A stretch of DNA of 64,000 nucleotides from Rhodopseudomonas infernalis (lineage in GTDB: Bacteria; Pseudomonadota; Alphaproteobacteria; Rhizobiales; Xanthobacteraceae): positions 27,717 through 91,716 of the forward strand of contig NZ_JAJNAL010000021.1 of NCBI RefSeq assembly GCF_022271405.1. The letters run 5' to 3'. The first letter of the stretch is position 1, and every line of letters starts with the position of its first letter. The position numbers and the translations under genes were made by a program. Under the pieces are notes generated by a model. The model was not told the DNA's origin and ran no database searches. It saw nothing but the letters and a program-made list of their open reading frames with translations. Shown here one piece after another: positions 7,710 through 16,169 of this stretch.

Positions 7710-9358
7710 CGTTCGACGGCGACGCCCGCGATCAGACTTCTGAGGGCGACGTTGTTCTGCTTGCGGTCCCAGGTCGACGCCGTCACGCCGGACTCGCGCA
7801 GACCGGCCTTGCGCACTTTCTGGGTCGGCGTGCGCGGCAACGCATCGAGACATTCGATGTAGCGCGGCACCATGTGGTGCGGCAGCTCGGCGGCGAGATA
7901 GGACAGCAACTCGGCGGGGTCGACTGCCTGGCCCGGTCGCGGCACCACGCTCAGCTTGATATCGTCGTCCGACGAATATCCCGAGGGCACTCCGACCGCG
8001 GCACTCTCCAGGACGGCGGGATGCCCGTTCGCCGCGACCTCGATGTCGTAGGACGAGATATTTTCCGCGCGCCGCCTGATCCTGTCGCCGAGGCGGTCGA
8101 CGAAATACACCCAGCCATCTGCATCGACATAACCGCTGTCGCCGGTGTGAAACCAGAAATTCCGGTACGCCTTCGCGGTCGCCTCGGGATTGCGGAAATA
8201 GCCGGGCGTCACGATCCAGGGGAGCTTCGGCCGAACGACAAACTCGCCGACCTCCCCGGTCGGCAGCGGCAAGTCGGTGTCGCTGTCGACGACTTGAAAT
8301 TCGTACCAGTCATGACGGATCTTGCCGGCCGCCCCTGGTCGGAGCGGCTCATCGTGAGGATGCCAGCAAGGGATATTGATCTCCGTCATCCCCCACGTCT
8401 CGATCCCCTTCAGCCCGAACCGGCGCTCGAAGTCCGCGGCGATGTGCCGTGGAAACGGCGACGTCCCGAGCCGCGTCAGCCTGGTCTGCGCATCGTCCGG
8501 CCGCTCGGGCTGCTGATGGATCATCTCGATCAGCGGCCCATGCCCGATCGTGACGGTCGCGCCGCTCTCCCGGATACGGTCGATCCACCTGTCCGCGGCG
8601 AACTGCCGGTCGAAGCAGATCCGCGCGCCGGTCAGCAGCGCCGCGTACACGACACAGAACCGCGGCGACATGTGAAACAGCGGGTGCGCGCAATAATAGA
8701 CGTCGTCGGCTCCGACCCAGAGGCCCTCGGCGGTTTGCCGCGCGGTCAGATAAGCCTGCGCGTGCGTGACAATCACGCCCTTGGCCGGGCCGGTCGTGCC
8801 CGATGTGAAGAGAATCGACAAGGTGTCGGCGGGAGACAGCGAGGGCAGATCGGCCCCGAGCGGCTCCGTCTCCGAGCTACCGAGTTGCTTCAGCTCGATG
8901 CCGGCGAGCGCCGGCAGATCCTGATCGGGGACTCCGAACCAAACCACGCTGCGCAGCGTGCCGAGATCGAGTCCGTCACGCGCCAGCGTGGGCAGCAGTG
9001 TCGCTTCCGCAACCAGCAGCTTGGGTTCGACCAGGTTGATCGCATGTTCGAGCGTGCGGCCGCGGAGCGCCGGATTGATCGGGGCATCGCTGGCGCCAAG
9101 CAGGCTGATGGCAAACCACAGCGCAATGTGCTCGGCCGAATTGCCGGCGAAAATCGCGACACGATCGCCTCGCCCGACGCCTTCCTTGGCCAGCACCGCG
9201 GCGAACCGCAGTGCCAGCGCATGGACCTGCGCGAACGTCAGAACCGGTTCGTTTCCGAATTGCAAAAATGGCCGGTCGGGCGTCGACGCCACCCGGCCGG
9301 CGATGACTTTATCGAGCGCCCAATCGGCGAACGGAAGATCCAGCAACGAATTGGTCAT
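7706..9358 (-). CDS. AMP-dependent acyl-CoA synthetase/ligase (CaiC-like)
   Basis: A 550-residue ANL-superfamily enzyme that adenylates a carboxylic acid and transfers it to CoA. It has the P-loop LFTSGTTGPAKGV near residue 185, GMTEINIP in motif A5, WFHTGDSGYVDADGWVYFVD with DRLGDRIRRR (A7-A8), and the C-terminal PTQKVRK with the catalytic Lys. Sequence style resembles crotonobetaine/carnitine-CoA ligase relatives. It is last in the ABC-transporter operon, 49 bases after the binding-protein gene, so it probably activates the imported substrate. Confidence 0.93.
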   Translation of the reverse strand: MTNSLLDLPFADWALDKVIAGRVASTPDRPFLQFGNEPVLTFAQVHALALRFAAVLAKEGVGRGDRVAIFAGNSAEHIALWFAISLLGASDAPINPALRGRTLEHAINLVEPKLLVAEATLLPTLARDGLDLGTLRSVVWFGVPDQDLPALAGIELKQLGSSETEPLGADLPSLSPADTLSILFTSGTTGPAKGVIVTHAQAYLTARQTAEGLWVGADDVYYCAHPLFHMSPRFCVVYAALLTGARICFDRQFAADRWIDRIRESGATVTIGHGPLIEMIHQQPERPDDAQTRLTRLGTSPFPRHIAADFERRFGLKGIETWGMTEINIPCWHPHDEPLRPGAAGKIRHDWYEFQVVDSDTDLPLPTGEVGEFVVRPKLPWIVTPGYFRNPEATAKAYRNFWFHTGDSGYVDADGWVYFVDRLGDRIRRRAENISSYDIEVAANGHPAVLESAAVGVPSGYSSDDDIKLSVVPRPGQAVDPAELLSYLAAELPHHMVPRYIECLDALPRTPTQKVRKAGLRESGVTASTWDRKQNNVALRSLIAGVAVER

Positions 9359-9407
9359 GGCTGTGCCGTGAGAAGGAGAGACGCCGGGCGCTCTCCTCCG
9401 CGCGTCC

Positions 9408-10556
9408 TCATTTCACCGTCTTGAACTTGCCGTCGTGGACTTCGACCGTGATCAGGGTGTCCTGGAACACGCCTTCGTGCTGATCCTTGGAGTAGCAGAG
9501 GCTGCCATCCAGATAGGTGTCCTTGAAATCGCAGATCGTCTCGAGGGCATCGCGGATCGCGGGTCCGGTGACTTCGCCCTTGACGCGGCGGATCGCCTCG
9601 AACACCGCAAGGGCACCGGTCGAGCCGATCAGCTCGGCGTAGCCCTTGGGGGTCTTGCCCGCCGCGACGATCACTTCGCCCAGCTTCTTCTGCTTCTCGG
9701 AGGGATCATCCCAGTTTCCGATCGAAACAATCTGGATGCCTTCGGCAGCATTGCCCGCGGCGTCGAGGAACGGACGCTGGTTGAGGCTGCCGGTCCCGAT
9801 GACGGGAGCGGTGATACCGACCTGCTTGGCGGCGCGCACGAAGGCCGCACCCAACGCCGGCGCCGAGGTCTTCAGCAGCACGACGTCCGGATTGGTGTTG
9901 CGGATATTGGTGGCCGCCGCGGTGAGATCGATCGCGCTGAGCGGCGCGCCGACCGCGGCCACGATCTCGAAATTGTTGTCCTTGGAGAGCTGGGTCGCGA
10001 GCTTCATGCCTGCCTCGCCGTACGCATCCTCCTGATACAGAATGCCGATGCGCTTGCGCTGCGGCTTGAACACGGCCCGCTCGAACAATGCGTTGATGAT
10101 CAGCGTATCCGAAGGCGCGGTGCGAAATACCCAGGGCCAGAACGCATTGTCCTTCGACGTCACCGGGATCGTGCCGACCGGCGAGAGCAACGGCACCTTG
10201 TTGGCGAGCGCGATCGGCGCGAGGGCCAAAGCGCCCGTCCCCAACGTCGGCCCGAGGATCGCCACGACCTTGTCCTGGCGAGTGAGCTTCGTGGCGCAGC
10301 GCGCCGCCTCGGTGGGATTGGTCTGCTCGTCGCAGATGATCAGATCGATCTTCTTGCCGTTGATGCCGCCTTGCGCGTTGAGGTTCTTCGTCAGCGCCTC
10401 GACGATATCCCGCTCCGGAACGCCGAACGGAGCCGCCGGCCCGTTCAGGCTGTAGATCGCACCGATCTTGATGCTGTCCTGCGCGTGTGCGACCGCTGTC
10501 ATCGCCACCGCCATCGCCGCGCCGCTCGCAACTGCCCCCAGCCAACCCAATTTCAT
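9408..10556 (-). CDS. Branched-chain amino-acid-type ABC transporter substrate-binding protein
   Basis: A 382-residue periplasmic protein. The signal peptide covers residues 1-25, ending ...AVAHAQ before DSIKIGAIYSLNGP. This type I periplasmic fold (LivK/peripla_BP_6) binds small amides, amino acids or aromatic/dicarboxylic acids. It lies 41 bases after livF in an operon with the other transporter genes. Given the catabolic neighbours the ligand is more likely an aromatic or alicyclic acid than leucine (inference). Confidence 0.94.
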   Translation of the reverse strand: MKLGWLGAVASGAAMAVAMTAVAHAQDSIKIGAIYSLNGPAAPFGVPERDIVEALTKNLNAQGGINGKKIDLIICDEQTNPTEAARCATKLTRQDKVVAILGPTLGTGALALAPIALANKVPLLSPVGTIPVTSKDNAFWPWVFRTAPSDTLIINALFERAVFKPQRKRIGILYQEDAYGEAGMKLATQLSKDNNFEIVAAVGAPLSAIDLTAAATNIRNTNPDVVLLKTSAPALGAAFVRAAKQVGITAPVIGTGSLNQRPFLDAAGNAAEGIQIVSIGNWDDPSEKQKKLGEVIVAAGKTPKGYAELIGSTGALAVFEAIRRVKGEVTGPAIRDALETICDFKDTYLDGSLCYSKDQHEGVFQDTLITVEVHDGKFKTVK

Positions 10557-10597
10557 CTCTTCACTCCCTTGTTGTGTTTATTGTCTGCCGCGCGCCG

Positions 10598-11344
10598 TCA
10601 GCCGCGGCCGGTTCCCAGAAAAGCTTCGGCGATACGTTGCGGATCATCGAGGTCTGCCCGATCTCCGCTGCTCACAATGTGACCGTGAGACAGCACGACG
10701 TAGCGATCGACGATCCGCGCCGCGAACGGGACGTTCTGTTCGGCGAGTAGCAGAGCGAGGCCGTTCTTCTTCAGGCGGTCGAACGCGGCGGCGAGAATGT
10801 CGAACACCGCAGGCGCCAGTCCCTGGCTCGGCTCGTCCAGCGCCAGCACCGCCGGCTTGCGGCCGAGTGCCAGACCGATTGCGAGCATTTGCTGTTCGCC
10901 GCCGGACAGCATGCCGGCCATCGCCGTTTCCCTGGTCTGCAGAATTGGAAACAGGTCGATGATGAAAGCCCGCTGGGCTTCGCGCTCCGACGCCGGCAGC
11001 AGCGCCAGGCCGATATCGATGTTTTCCCTCACCGTCATCGTCGGGAAAATGTTGCGACGCTGTTCGGGCACGAGCGACAGGCCGTGCAGCGCGCGCTTAT
11101 GCGCGCTCATGCCGCCGAGGTTGCGGCCATTGACGATGATGTCGCCACCGCCGCGCACCACGCCTGCGATCGCCTGCAGCATGCTGCTCTTGCCGGCGCC
11201 GTTCGATCCCAGCACAGCCAGCATCTCGCCGGCCTGCAGCGATAGGTCGACACCGGACACCACCGTGACGCGGTGATACCTGGCGCTCAGTCCCTTGCAC
11301 GACAGCACGGAGGCACTCTGCGGCGTGCCGAATTGCATGTTCAT
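10598..11344 (-). CDS. livF: ABC transporter ATP-binding protein LivF
   Basis: A 248-residue ATPase of a hydrophobic amino-acid-type importer. Walker A is GSNGAGKSS (residues 46-54), the signature is LSGGEQQM and Walker B is VLALDEPSQGL. The PSQGLAP stretch and RRNIFPTMTVREN are typical of LivF rather than LivG. The start ATG at 11344 overlaps the livG stop by 4 bases (ATGA), indicating translational coupling. Confidence 0.95.
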   Translation of the reverse strand: MNMQFGTPQSASVLSCKGLSARYHRVTVVSGVDLSLQAGEMLAVLGSNGAGKSSMLQAIAGVVRGGGDIIVNGRNLGGMSAHKRALHGLSLVPEQRRNIFPTMTVRENIDIGLALLPASEREAQRAFIIDLFPILQTRETAMAGMLSGGEQQMLAIGLALGRKPAVLALDEPSQGLAPAVFDILAAAFDRLKKNGLALLLAEQNVPFAARIVDRYVVLSHGHIVSSGDRADLDDPQRIAEAFLGTGRG

Positions 11345-12102
11345 CGCCCGGCGCTCCCCAGATAGACGTCGATGAAGGCGCGATCCTTGGCGATCACCTC
11401 GGGCTCGCCTTCGAGCAGCTTCGCGCCGTCCTTCAGAACGACGACATGTTCAGCGAGCTCACGAATGAGACCGAAATTGTGCTCGACGAGCAGAACGCCG
11501 ACGCCGCGATCCGCCAGCTTACGGATCTCGCGCGACAGCATACGCTGCTCTTCCCGCTCCAGGCCGGCGGCCGGCTCATCGAGCAGAATGTACTTCGGAC
11601 GGTTGGCGACGGCGCGCGCGACCTCGACGAGTCGCACGCGTCCCATCGGCAGTTCGTTCATCGTCAGCGAGCGAAACTCCGACAGCTTCAGATCGTCGAG
11701 AATATCGCTGCAGCGGTTGCGAAAGTCGCCCTCCTCCGCGACCGCCTTCGGCAGCCGCAGCATCGCGCTGAACACGCCGGTGCGGTGCACCGGATAGAAC
11801 CCGCACATCACCGCTTCATTGACCGTGACCTTCGGATCGAAGCGCGGCGTCTGGAAGGTTCGCGCGAGCCCGAGCCCGATGCGACGAAACGGCGGCATCG
11901 CGTCGATCCGCGTGTTGTCGACCTCGATACTTCCGGCAGCAGGCTTGACCATGCCGGTGATGGCATTGAACAGCGTGCTCTTGCCGGAACCGTTCGGGCC
12001 GATGACTGCGACGATCTTGCCCGGCGGCAATTCAAGGGACACGTCCTTGACCGCCGTCACGCCGCCGAAGCGAACGGTGATGTCTTTGACCTGGACAGTC
12101 AT
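11341..12102 (-). CDS. livG: ABC transporter ATP-binding protein LivG
   Basis: A 253-residue ATPase, partner of LivF. It has Walker A GPNGSGKST (residues 35-43), the LivG-type LGLARTFQTPR, and YILLDEPAAGLEREE. The signature region is degenerate (MNELPMGRVRLVEVARA) where LSYGQQRRLEIARA is usual; such variation is tolerated in this subfamily. ATG 12102 overlaps the livM stop by 4 bases. The longer upstream open frame is antisense noise over livM. Confidence 0.94.
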   Translation of the reverse strand: MTVQVKDITVRFGGVTAVKDVSLELPPGKIVAVIGPNGSGKSTLFNAITGMVKPAAGSIEVDNTRIDAMPPFRRIGLGLARTFQTPRFDPKVTVNEAVMCGFYPVHRTGVFSAMLRLPKAVAEEGDFRNRCSDILDDLKLSEFRSLTMNELPMGRVRLVEVARAVANRPKYILLDEPAAGLEREEQRMLSREIRKLADRGVGVLLVEHNFGLIRELAEHVVVLKDGAKLLEGEPEVIAKDRAFIDVYLGSAGR

Positions 12103-13082
12103 GCTGTGCCCTCTGTCGTGGCGGGTCGAACAGCAACCGCCTGCTTGGACGATCGGCGCGCCACCAGCTTGCCCCAGTCGGTGCCGAGCATGCCGTTGGG
12201 CGCGACCAGCAGAACGAAAATCAGTACCCCGCCGAAGATCATGCCCTGCGTCTCGGCCGCGGGCAGATAAAGCGTGAGCAGCGTGAGGAAGGCCGCCCCG
12301 AGTACGGGACCGAGCAATGTCGAGGCGCCGCCGATGACAGCCATCAGCACGACCTTGATCGACACATGCATGGTCAACGAGTCCGGGCCCATGTAGGTGA
12401 GATGATGGGCGTAGAGCCAACCGGCGAGGCCCGACACCGACGCCGAAATCGCGAAGTACGAAGCCAGCAGAGCCGGAACGTTGACGCCGTCCGCAGTCGC
12501 CCGCAGCGGATCGTGCCGTGCGGTCTTGACGGCGCGGCCGACCGCCGAGTCGGTCAGGTTGGCATAGAGAAACAGCACCACCACCACGAGCCCCCACGAC
12601 AGCACGTGCATGGCGAAAACGCTGTCGGCGAACCACAGCGGCGGGATGCCGGAGATTCCGATATAGCCGCCAGTGAACCCTTTACCCTCGCGGATCGCGA
12701 GTTCGAGCACGAGGCTGAGCAGCAGCGTCGCGATCGACAGCGGGAGCGGCGACAGACGCGTGATCGCGCGGGCCATCGGATAGGCCACCACGGCGGGCAG
12801 CAGCAGCGCCAGCGCCAAACCGACCAGAGGTGATAGTCCGTAGCGCGTCGTCACGATGCTGGTGGCGAAGGCGCCGATCGCGCCGAACGCTGCCGGAGCC
12901 ATCGAGAGGATGCCGGCCTGACCGTAGGCCATTCCCACGGACAGAGCCAGCAACGCGAAGATCGCAACCAGAACGGAGTTGTCGAGCCAGAACGCGCTGC
13001 CGGCGATCATCGGCGTCAAGGCGGCGATGATCACGACGAGCAGGGCAATCGGAGCAAGGCGGGAACGAAGCACGGCGGGCAT
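12099..13082 (-). CDS. livM: ABC transporter permease LivM
   Basis: A 327-residue integral membrane permease with about nine hydrophobic helices, starting MPAVLRSRLAPIALLVVIIA. The family loop around residues 230-260 (AVKTARHDPLRATADGVNV) is the cytoplasmic EAA-like contact to the ATPases. ATG 13082 shares one base with the livH stop (TGATG). It forms the channel with LivH. Confidence 0.94.
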   Translation of the reverse strand: MPAVLRSRLAPIALLVVIIAALTPMIAGSAFWLDNSVLVAIFALLALSVGMAYGQAGILSMAPAAFGAIGAFATSIVTTRYGLSPLVGLALALLLPAVVAYPMARAITRLSPLPLSIATLLLSLVLELAIREGKGFTGGYIGISGIPPLWFADSVFAMHVLSWGLVVVVLFLYANLTDSAVGRAVKTARHDPLRATADGVNVPALLASYFAISASVSGLAGWLYAHHLTYMGPDSLTMHVSIKVVLMAVIGGASTLLGPVLGAAFLTLLTLYLPAAETQGMIFGGVLIFVLLVAPNGMLGTDWGKLVARRSSKQAVAVRPATTEGTA

Positions 13083-13936
13083 CAGACGCGGCCTCCGGTT
13101 GCAACAATCTGGTTCATGCGTCCCAGCGAGAGCACCACGAAGATGACGACCAGCGGGATTGCGGTGGCCCAGGCGCCGGGCAGATAGCCGGCGCATAGCG
13201 CCTGCACCATGCCGATGATCAATCCGCCGGCGAAACCACGGAGCGGACTGTTCATTCCGAAGATGATCGCGGAGCCAAATCCCCAGATCGTCAGGGTGAA
13301 GGCTGAACTGTAGTCGGCACCTGTCGTGTAGAGAATGAGAACGCCCGCGACGCCGGCGAGCAAGCCGCCGAGCAGATAGGTAGCAAACCAGATCTGCCGA
13401 ACCGGAATGCCGTTCAGCGACGCGCCGACCGGATTGGCTGCGCTGGCGCGCATCGAGCGACCGAACGGCGTCTTGCGTAGCACGACGAACAACGCGGTGA
13501 GGATCACGAGGCAGACCGCGGCATTGATGCCGGTCTGCGGGCTGATGCGAATTCCGCCGATATTCCAGAACGCCTCGAACGGCTGCCTGATCATCGGATT
13601 AGTGCCGAACACGCTCAGGATGAGCGACTCCAGGAACATCGCCAGGCCGAACGTACCGAGCACCGCGGTCACATGGTCGACCGCGCCCGGCCGGTTGAGC
13701 CGCAGCGAGATGATGCCGACCACGAAGGATGCGAACACCGTGGCGAGGATCGCGGCCAGAATTCCGACCGGCCCGCCGATGCTGTAGGCGACCGCTACGG
13801 CAAGCACCGCATAGGCGCCGAGCGCGACGTCGACCGAGCCTGTCGTTGAAAACAGCAGGCTGACCGGGAACGCAAGCAACCCGTAGGTGATGCCGAGCAG
13901 TGCTCCGCGCAACAAGTACTCGACGAGTTCGTACAC
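13082..13936 (-). CDS. livH: ABC transporter permease LivH
   Basis: A 284-residue integral membrane permease, first gene of the transporter operon. It contains the LivH-type GRSMRASAANPVGASLNGI contact loop and the helix LLFSTTGSVDVALGAYAVLAV. GTG at 13936 is preceded by a purine-rich GGGAGGGAAGG. The promoter lies 40-80 bases upstream and carries a near-perfect palindrome (13976-13993). Confidence 0.94.
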   Translation of the reverse strand: MYELVEYLLRGALLGITYGLLAFPVSLLFSTTGSVDVALGAYAVLAVAVAYSIGGPVGILAAILATVFASFVVGIISLRLNRPGAVDHVTAVLGTFGLAMFLESLILSVFGTNPMIRQPFEAFWNIGGIRISPQTGINAAVCLVILTALFVVLRKTPFGRSMRASAANPVGASLNGIPVRQIWFATYLLGGLLAGVAGVLILYTTGADYSSAFTLTIWGFGSAIIFGMNSPLRGFAGGLIIGMVQALCAGYLPGAWATAIPLVVIFVVLSLGRMNQIVATGGRV

Positions 13937-13975
13937 CCTTCCCTCCCTGGCACCGGGCGTTTTACGCTCCGGAAT

Positions 13976-14015
13976 ACTTACTCGCTAGTAAGTAAGATTA
14001 GACTGATTTTGTCAA
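13976..14015 (-). promoter_or_regulatory. liv operon promoter and palindromic operator
   Basis: ACTTACTCGCTAGTAAGT at 13976-13993 is an 18-base near-perfect palindrome of TetR-operator type. A -35-like TTGACA lies on the minus strand at 14015-14010, so the palindrome would cover the -10 region. The core (ACTNGC..GTA.GT) matches the 16131 site at 10 of 14 positions, and the flanking TTAGACTGAYTT...GTCAA is shared with the 5640 site. Confidence 0.55.
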
Positions 14016-14031
14016 CCCGCGACCGGTCGTC

Positions 14032-14802
14032 TCAGTTCATCCAGAGACCGCCAGTGACGTTGATCGACTGACCCGTCATGTAGCTGGCTTCGTCCGAGAT
14101 GAGAAAGGCTACTGCGCGTGCGATGTCCTCAGGCTGACCAAGGCGCTGCAGCGGGATCAGATGCTGCCGTTCCGCCGCCGAAGGAAGTCCAAGCGCCGCC
14201 GCTGTTTCGTCGGCCTGCTTGCGCATCTCGGTGTTGTCGATCGTTCCGGGACAAACCGCGTTGACCCGGATTCGATGCGCGGCCAGATCGATCGCCATCG
14301 ACTGCGTCATTCCGATAATCGCAAACTTCGACGCGCAATACGCGAGCGAATTAGGCCGACCGGATTTGCCGAACCACGACGCCATGTTGACGATGTTGCC
14401 ACCGCCGGCGTCGCGCATCGCGGGAACCAGCACATGGCAACAGTTGAACGTGCCGCCGACGTTCACCTCCATGGTGCGGTCGAAATCCGCCGGGGTGACA
14501 TCGAGGATCGACGCGAGGCGCCCGATGCCGGCATTGTTCACCAGCACGTCAGGCGCAGCTCCCCAAGCCTGCGTGGTGGCGGCCGACGCGGCCCTCACCG
14601 CGTCGAGATCGGACACATCCACCACCTGCGTGGTGTGGCCGCTACCCTCTTTCAGTTCCGCCAGAGTGGATTGAAGCGCGCTCTGATTCACATCCCACAG
14701 CGCCACCGCACATCCTTCGCCGGCAAGACGCATCGCAATGGCCTTACCGATCCCGTGCGCCGCACCCGTGACGATCGCTCGCTTACCCGCGTAGTTGTAC
14801 AT
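14032..14802 (-). CDS. Short-chain dehydrogenase/reductase (SDR)
   Basis: A 256-residue NAD(P)-dependent oxidoreductase. It has the cofactor motif TGAAHGIG, NNAG, the active-site Ser in IVNMASW and YCASK. The Asp in ALWDVN after beta-2 suggests preference for NAD(H). The last residues (MTGQSINVTGGLWMN) are typical of classical SDRs. Likely oxidises a hydroxyacyl intermediate of the cluster's pathway. It lies 47 bases after another SDR gene in the same operon. ATG 14802 has AGGGCAGGA upstream. Confidence 0.93.
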   Translation of the reverse strand: MYNYAGKRAIVTGAAHGIGKAIAMRLAGEGCAVALWDVNQSALQSTLAELKEGSGHTTQVVDVSDLDAVRAASAATTQAWGAAPDVLVNNAGIGRLASILDVTPADFDRTMEVNVGGTFNCCHVLVPAMRDAGGGNIVNMASWFGKSGRPNSLAYCASKFAIIGMTQSMAIDLAAHRIRVNAVCPGTIDNTEMRKQADETAAALGLPSAAERQHLIPLQRLGQPEDIARAVAFLISDEASYMTGQSINVTGGLWMN

Positions 14803-14849
14803 GTCCTGCCCTGTTGTGTGATCGTGACGGCAACCAAGTGCCGCGGCGG

Positions 14850-15632
14850 TTAGGTCCGCCGGATGTGCATGCCACCGTCGACGTGATACGCGCCGCCGGT
14901 GATGTAGGGCATCAATCCTGCAGCGAGCACGCCGACGGTGCGGCCGATATCCTCGGCCTCGCCCCAGCGCGCCTGCGGAAAGCCGCGGGACTGCACCCAA
15001 CCATCGTACTTGTCGAAAACGTCGGCAGTCATGTCGGTCCGGATGATGCCGGGCCGCACCTCGTGCACCGCGATGCCGAATTCGGCGAGCCGCAGGGCGT
15101 AGAGGCTGCTCATCATTGCGACGCCCGCCTTGGACACGCAGTAATCGGCCTGCGCAGGCGTCGCGATCACCGCATTGCCGGACGAGATGAAGACGATCGA
15201 CCGATCCGGCCGCGCATGATCACCGGTGCGATCGGCGATCATGCGCCGAGCTACGTGCTGGGTCAGGAAAAACGTGCCGCGGACGTTGACGCCGAGCAGC
15301 CGGTCGAGGCTTTCGGGCGGAACATTCAGCATGTCGCCGCGAAAGGCGGTCTGCACGCCGGCATTGTTGACCAGGCACGAGATCGGCCCGAGCGCATCCC
15401 ACGCCTGGGACACAAGGCTTTCCTGGCTGTCGAGATCGGCGATATCGCCCTGGACGAAGGCGCCGCGGACGCCGCGACCAGCAATGCCTTCGAGCGTTTC
15501 GTCGGCGTTCTGGTCACGGACCACATCGTTGATCACAACGTCGAAGCCGTGCCCCGCCAGCGCGTAGGCGATAGCGCGGCCGATGCCGCGGCGTCCGCCC
15601 GTGACGAAAGCGACCTTTCCGGGTTCGCTCAT
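14850..15632 (-). CDS. Short-chain dehydrogenase/reductase (SDR), 3-oxoacyl-reductase-like
   Basis: A 260-residue classical SDR with TGGRRGIG, LVNNAG, FISSG and YCVSK. Asp in VVINDVV suggests NAD(H). Only moderately similar to the following SDR, so the two probably act on different hydroxy/oxo intermediates rather than being a recent duplication. ATG 15632 overlaps the MaoC stop by 4 bases. Confidence 0.93.
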   Translation of the reverse strand: MSEPGKVAFVTGGRRGIGRAIAYALAGHGFDVVINDVVRDQNADETLEGIAGRGVRGAFVQGDIADLDSQESLVSQAWDALGPISCLVNNAGVQTAFRGDMLNVPPESLDRLLGVNVRGTFFLTQHVARRMIADRTGDHARPDRSIVFISSGNAVIATPAQADYCVSKAGVAMMSSLYALRLAEFGIAVHEVRPGIIRTDMTADVFDKYDGWVQSRGFPQARWGEAEDIGRTVGVLAAGLMPYITGGAYHVDGGMHIRRT

Positions 15633-16096
15633 CGCGCCGCCGCCTGCTTCAGCGATTCATTGGGGACCCAGCGCATGATGTGCACGGCCGACGCCACCGT
15701 CTCGCCGCGCTGATTGGTCGCGACCACGTCAGCAAGCGCGCGGCGCCGATCGCCTTCGATCGCGCTGACCGTGTAGGTGATGGTGACGGTGTCGCCGAAG
15801 AACACCGGCGCCATGAAGCGGACGCGGTCGTAGCCTTGCGACACGGCGGTGAGGCCAACGTATTTGTCGATATGGGGACCGTACATCACGGTCGACGCCG
15901 TCGACATCAGGCCGAGCGAGAGCACGCCGTGGGCGATGCGGCTGCCGAACGCCGAGTTGCGCATGTACTCTTCGTTGCAATGGACGGGAGCGAGGTCGCC
16001 GGTGACACCGGCGAACAGGTAAACGTCGCTCTCGGTCAGCGTCTTCGCGAAGGTGATCTTGTCCCCTTTCGCGACGTGGAAGTCGGCGTCCTGCAT
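15629..16096 (-). CDS. MaoC-family (R)-specific enoyl-CoA hydratase
   Basis: A 155-residue hotdog-fold hydratase. The catalytic dyad motif is GDLAPVH (Asp...His) in FAGVTGDLAPVHCNEEY, followed by FGSRIAHGVLSLGL. It hydrates trans-2-enoyl-CoA to the (R)-3-hydroxy form; the cluster thus contains both a crotonase and a MaoC hydratase. ATG 16096 has GGAGG 6 bases upstream. First gene of the leftward MaoC-SDR-SDR operon; the palindrome at 16131 is in its promoter. Confidence 0.93.
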   Translation of the reverse strand: MQDADFHVAKGDKITFAKTLTESDVYLFAGVTGDLAPVHCNEEYMRNSAFGSRIAHGVLSLGLMSTASTVMYGPHIDKYVGLTAVSQGYDRVRFMAPVFFGDTVTITYTVSAIEGDRRRALADVVATNQRGETVASAVHIMRWVPNESLKQAAAR

Positions 16097-16130
16097 ACTT
16101 GTCCTCCCGGGTGTTTTGCATCCATAATAC

Positions 16131-16148
16131 TGACTTGCATGTAGGTCA
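16131..16148. promoter_or_regulatory. Palindromic operator TGACTTGCATGTAGGTCA in divergent promoter
   Basis: An 18-base near-palindrome between the MaoC operon (leftward) and the FAD-oxidase gene (rightward). It shares TGACTTGCAYGT with the site at 5651 and the core with the site at 13976. On the minus strand TTGACC (16149-16144) could be the -35 box of the MaoC promoter. Confidence 0.55.
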
Positions 16149-16169
16149 ATACACAGGACGACCATTCTC

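Noticed and set aside
7391..9424. Long rightward open frame (677 codons) opposite the CoA ligase
   Set aside because: Antisense to a clear ligase; Arg/Asp/Gly-rich with no domain, as expected from high-GC third-position bias.
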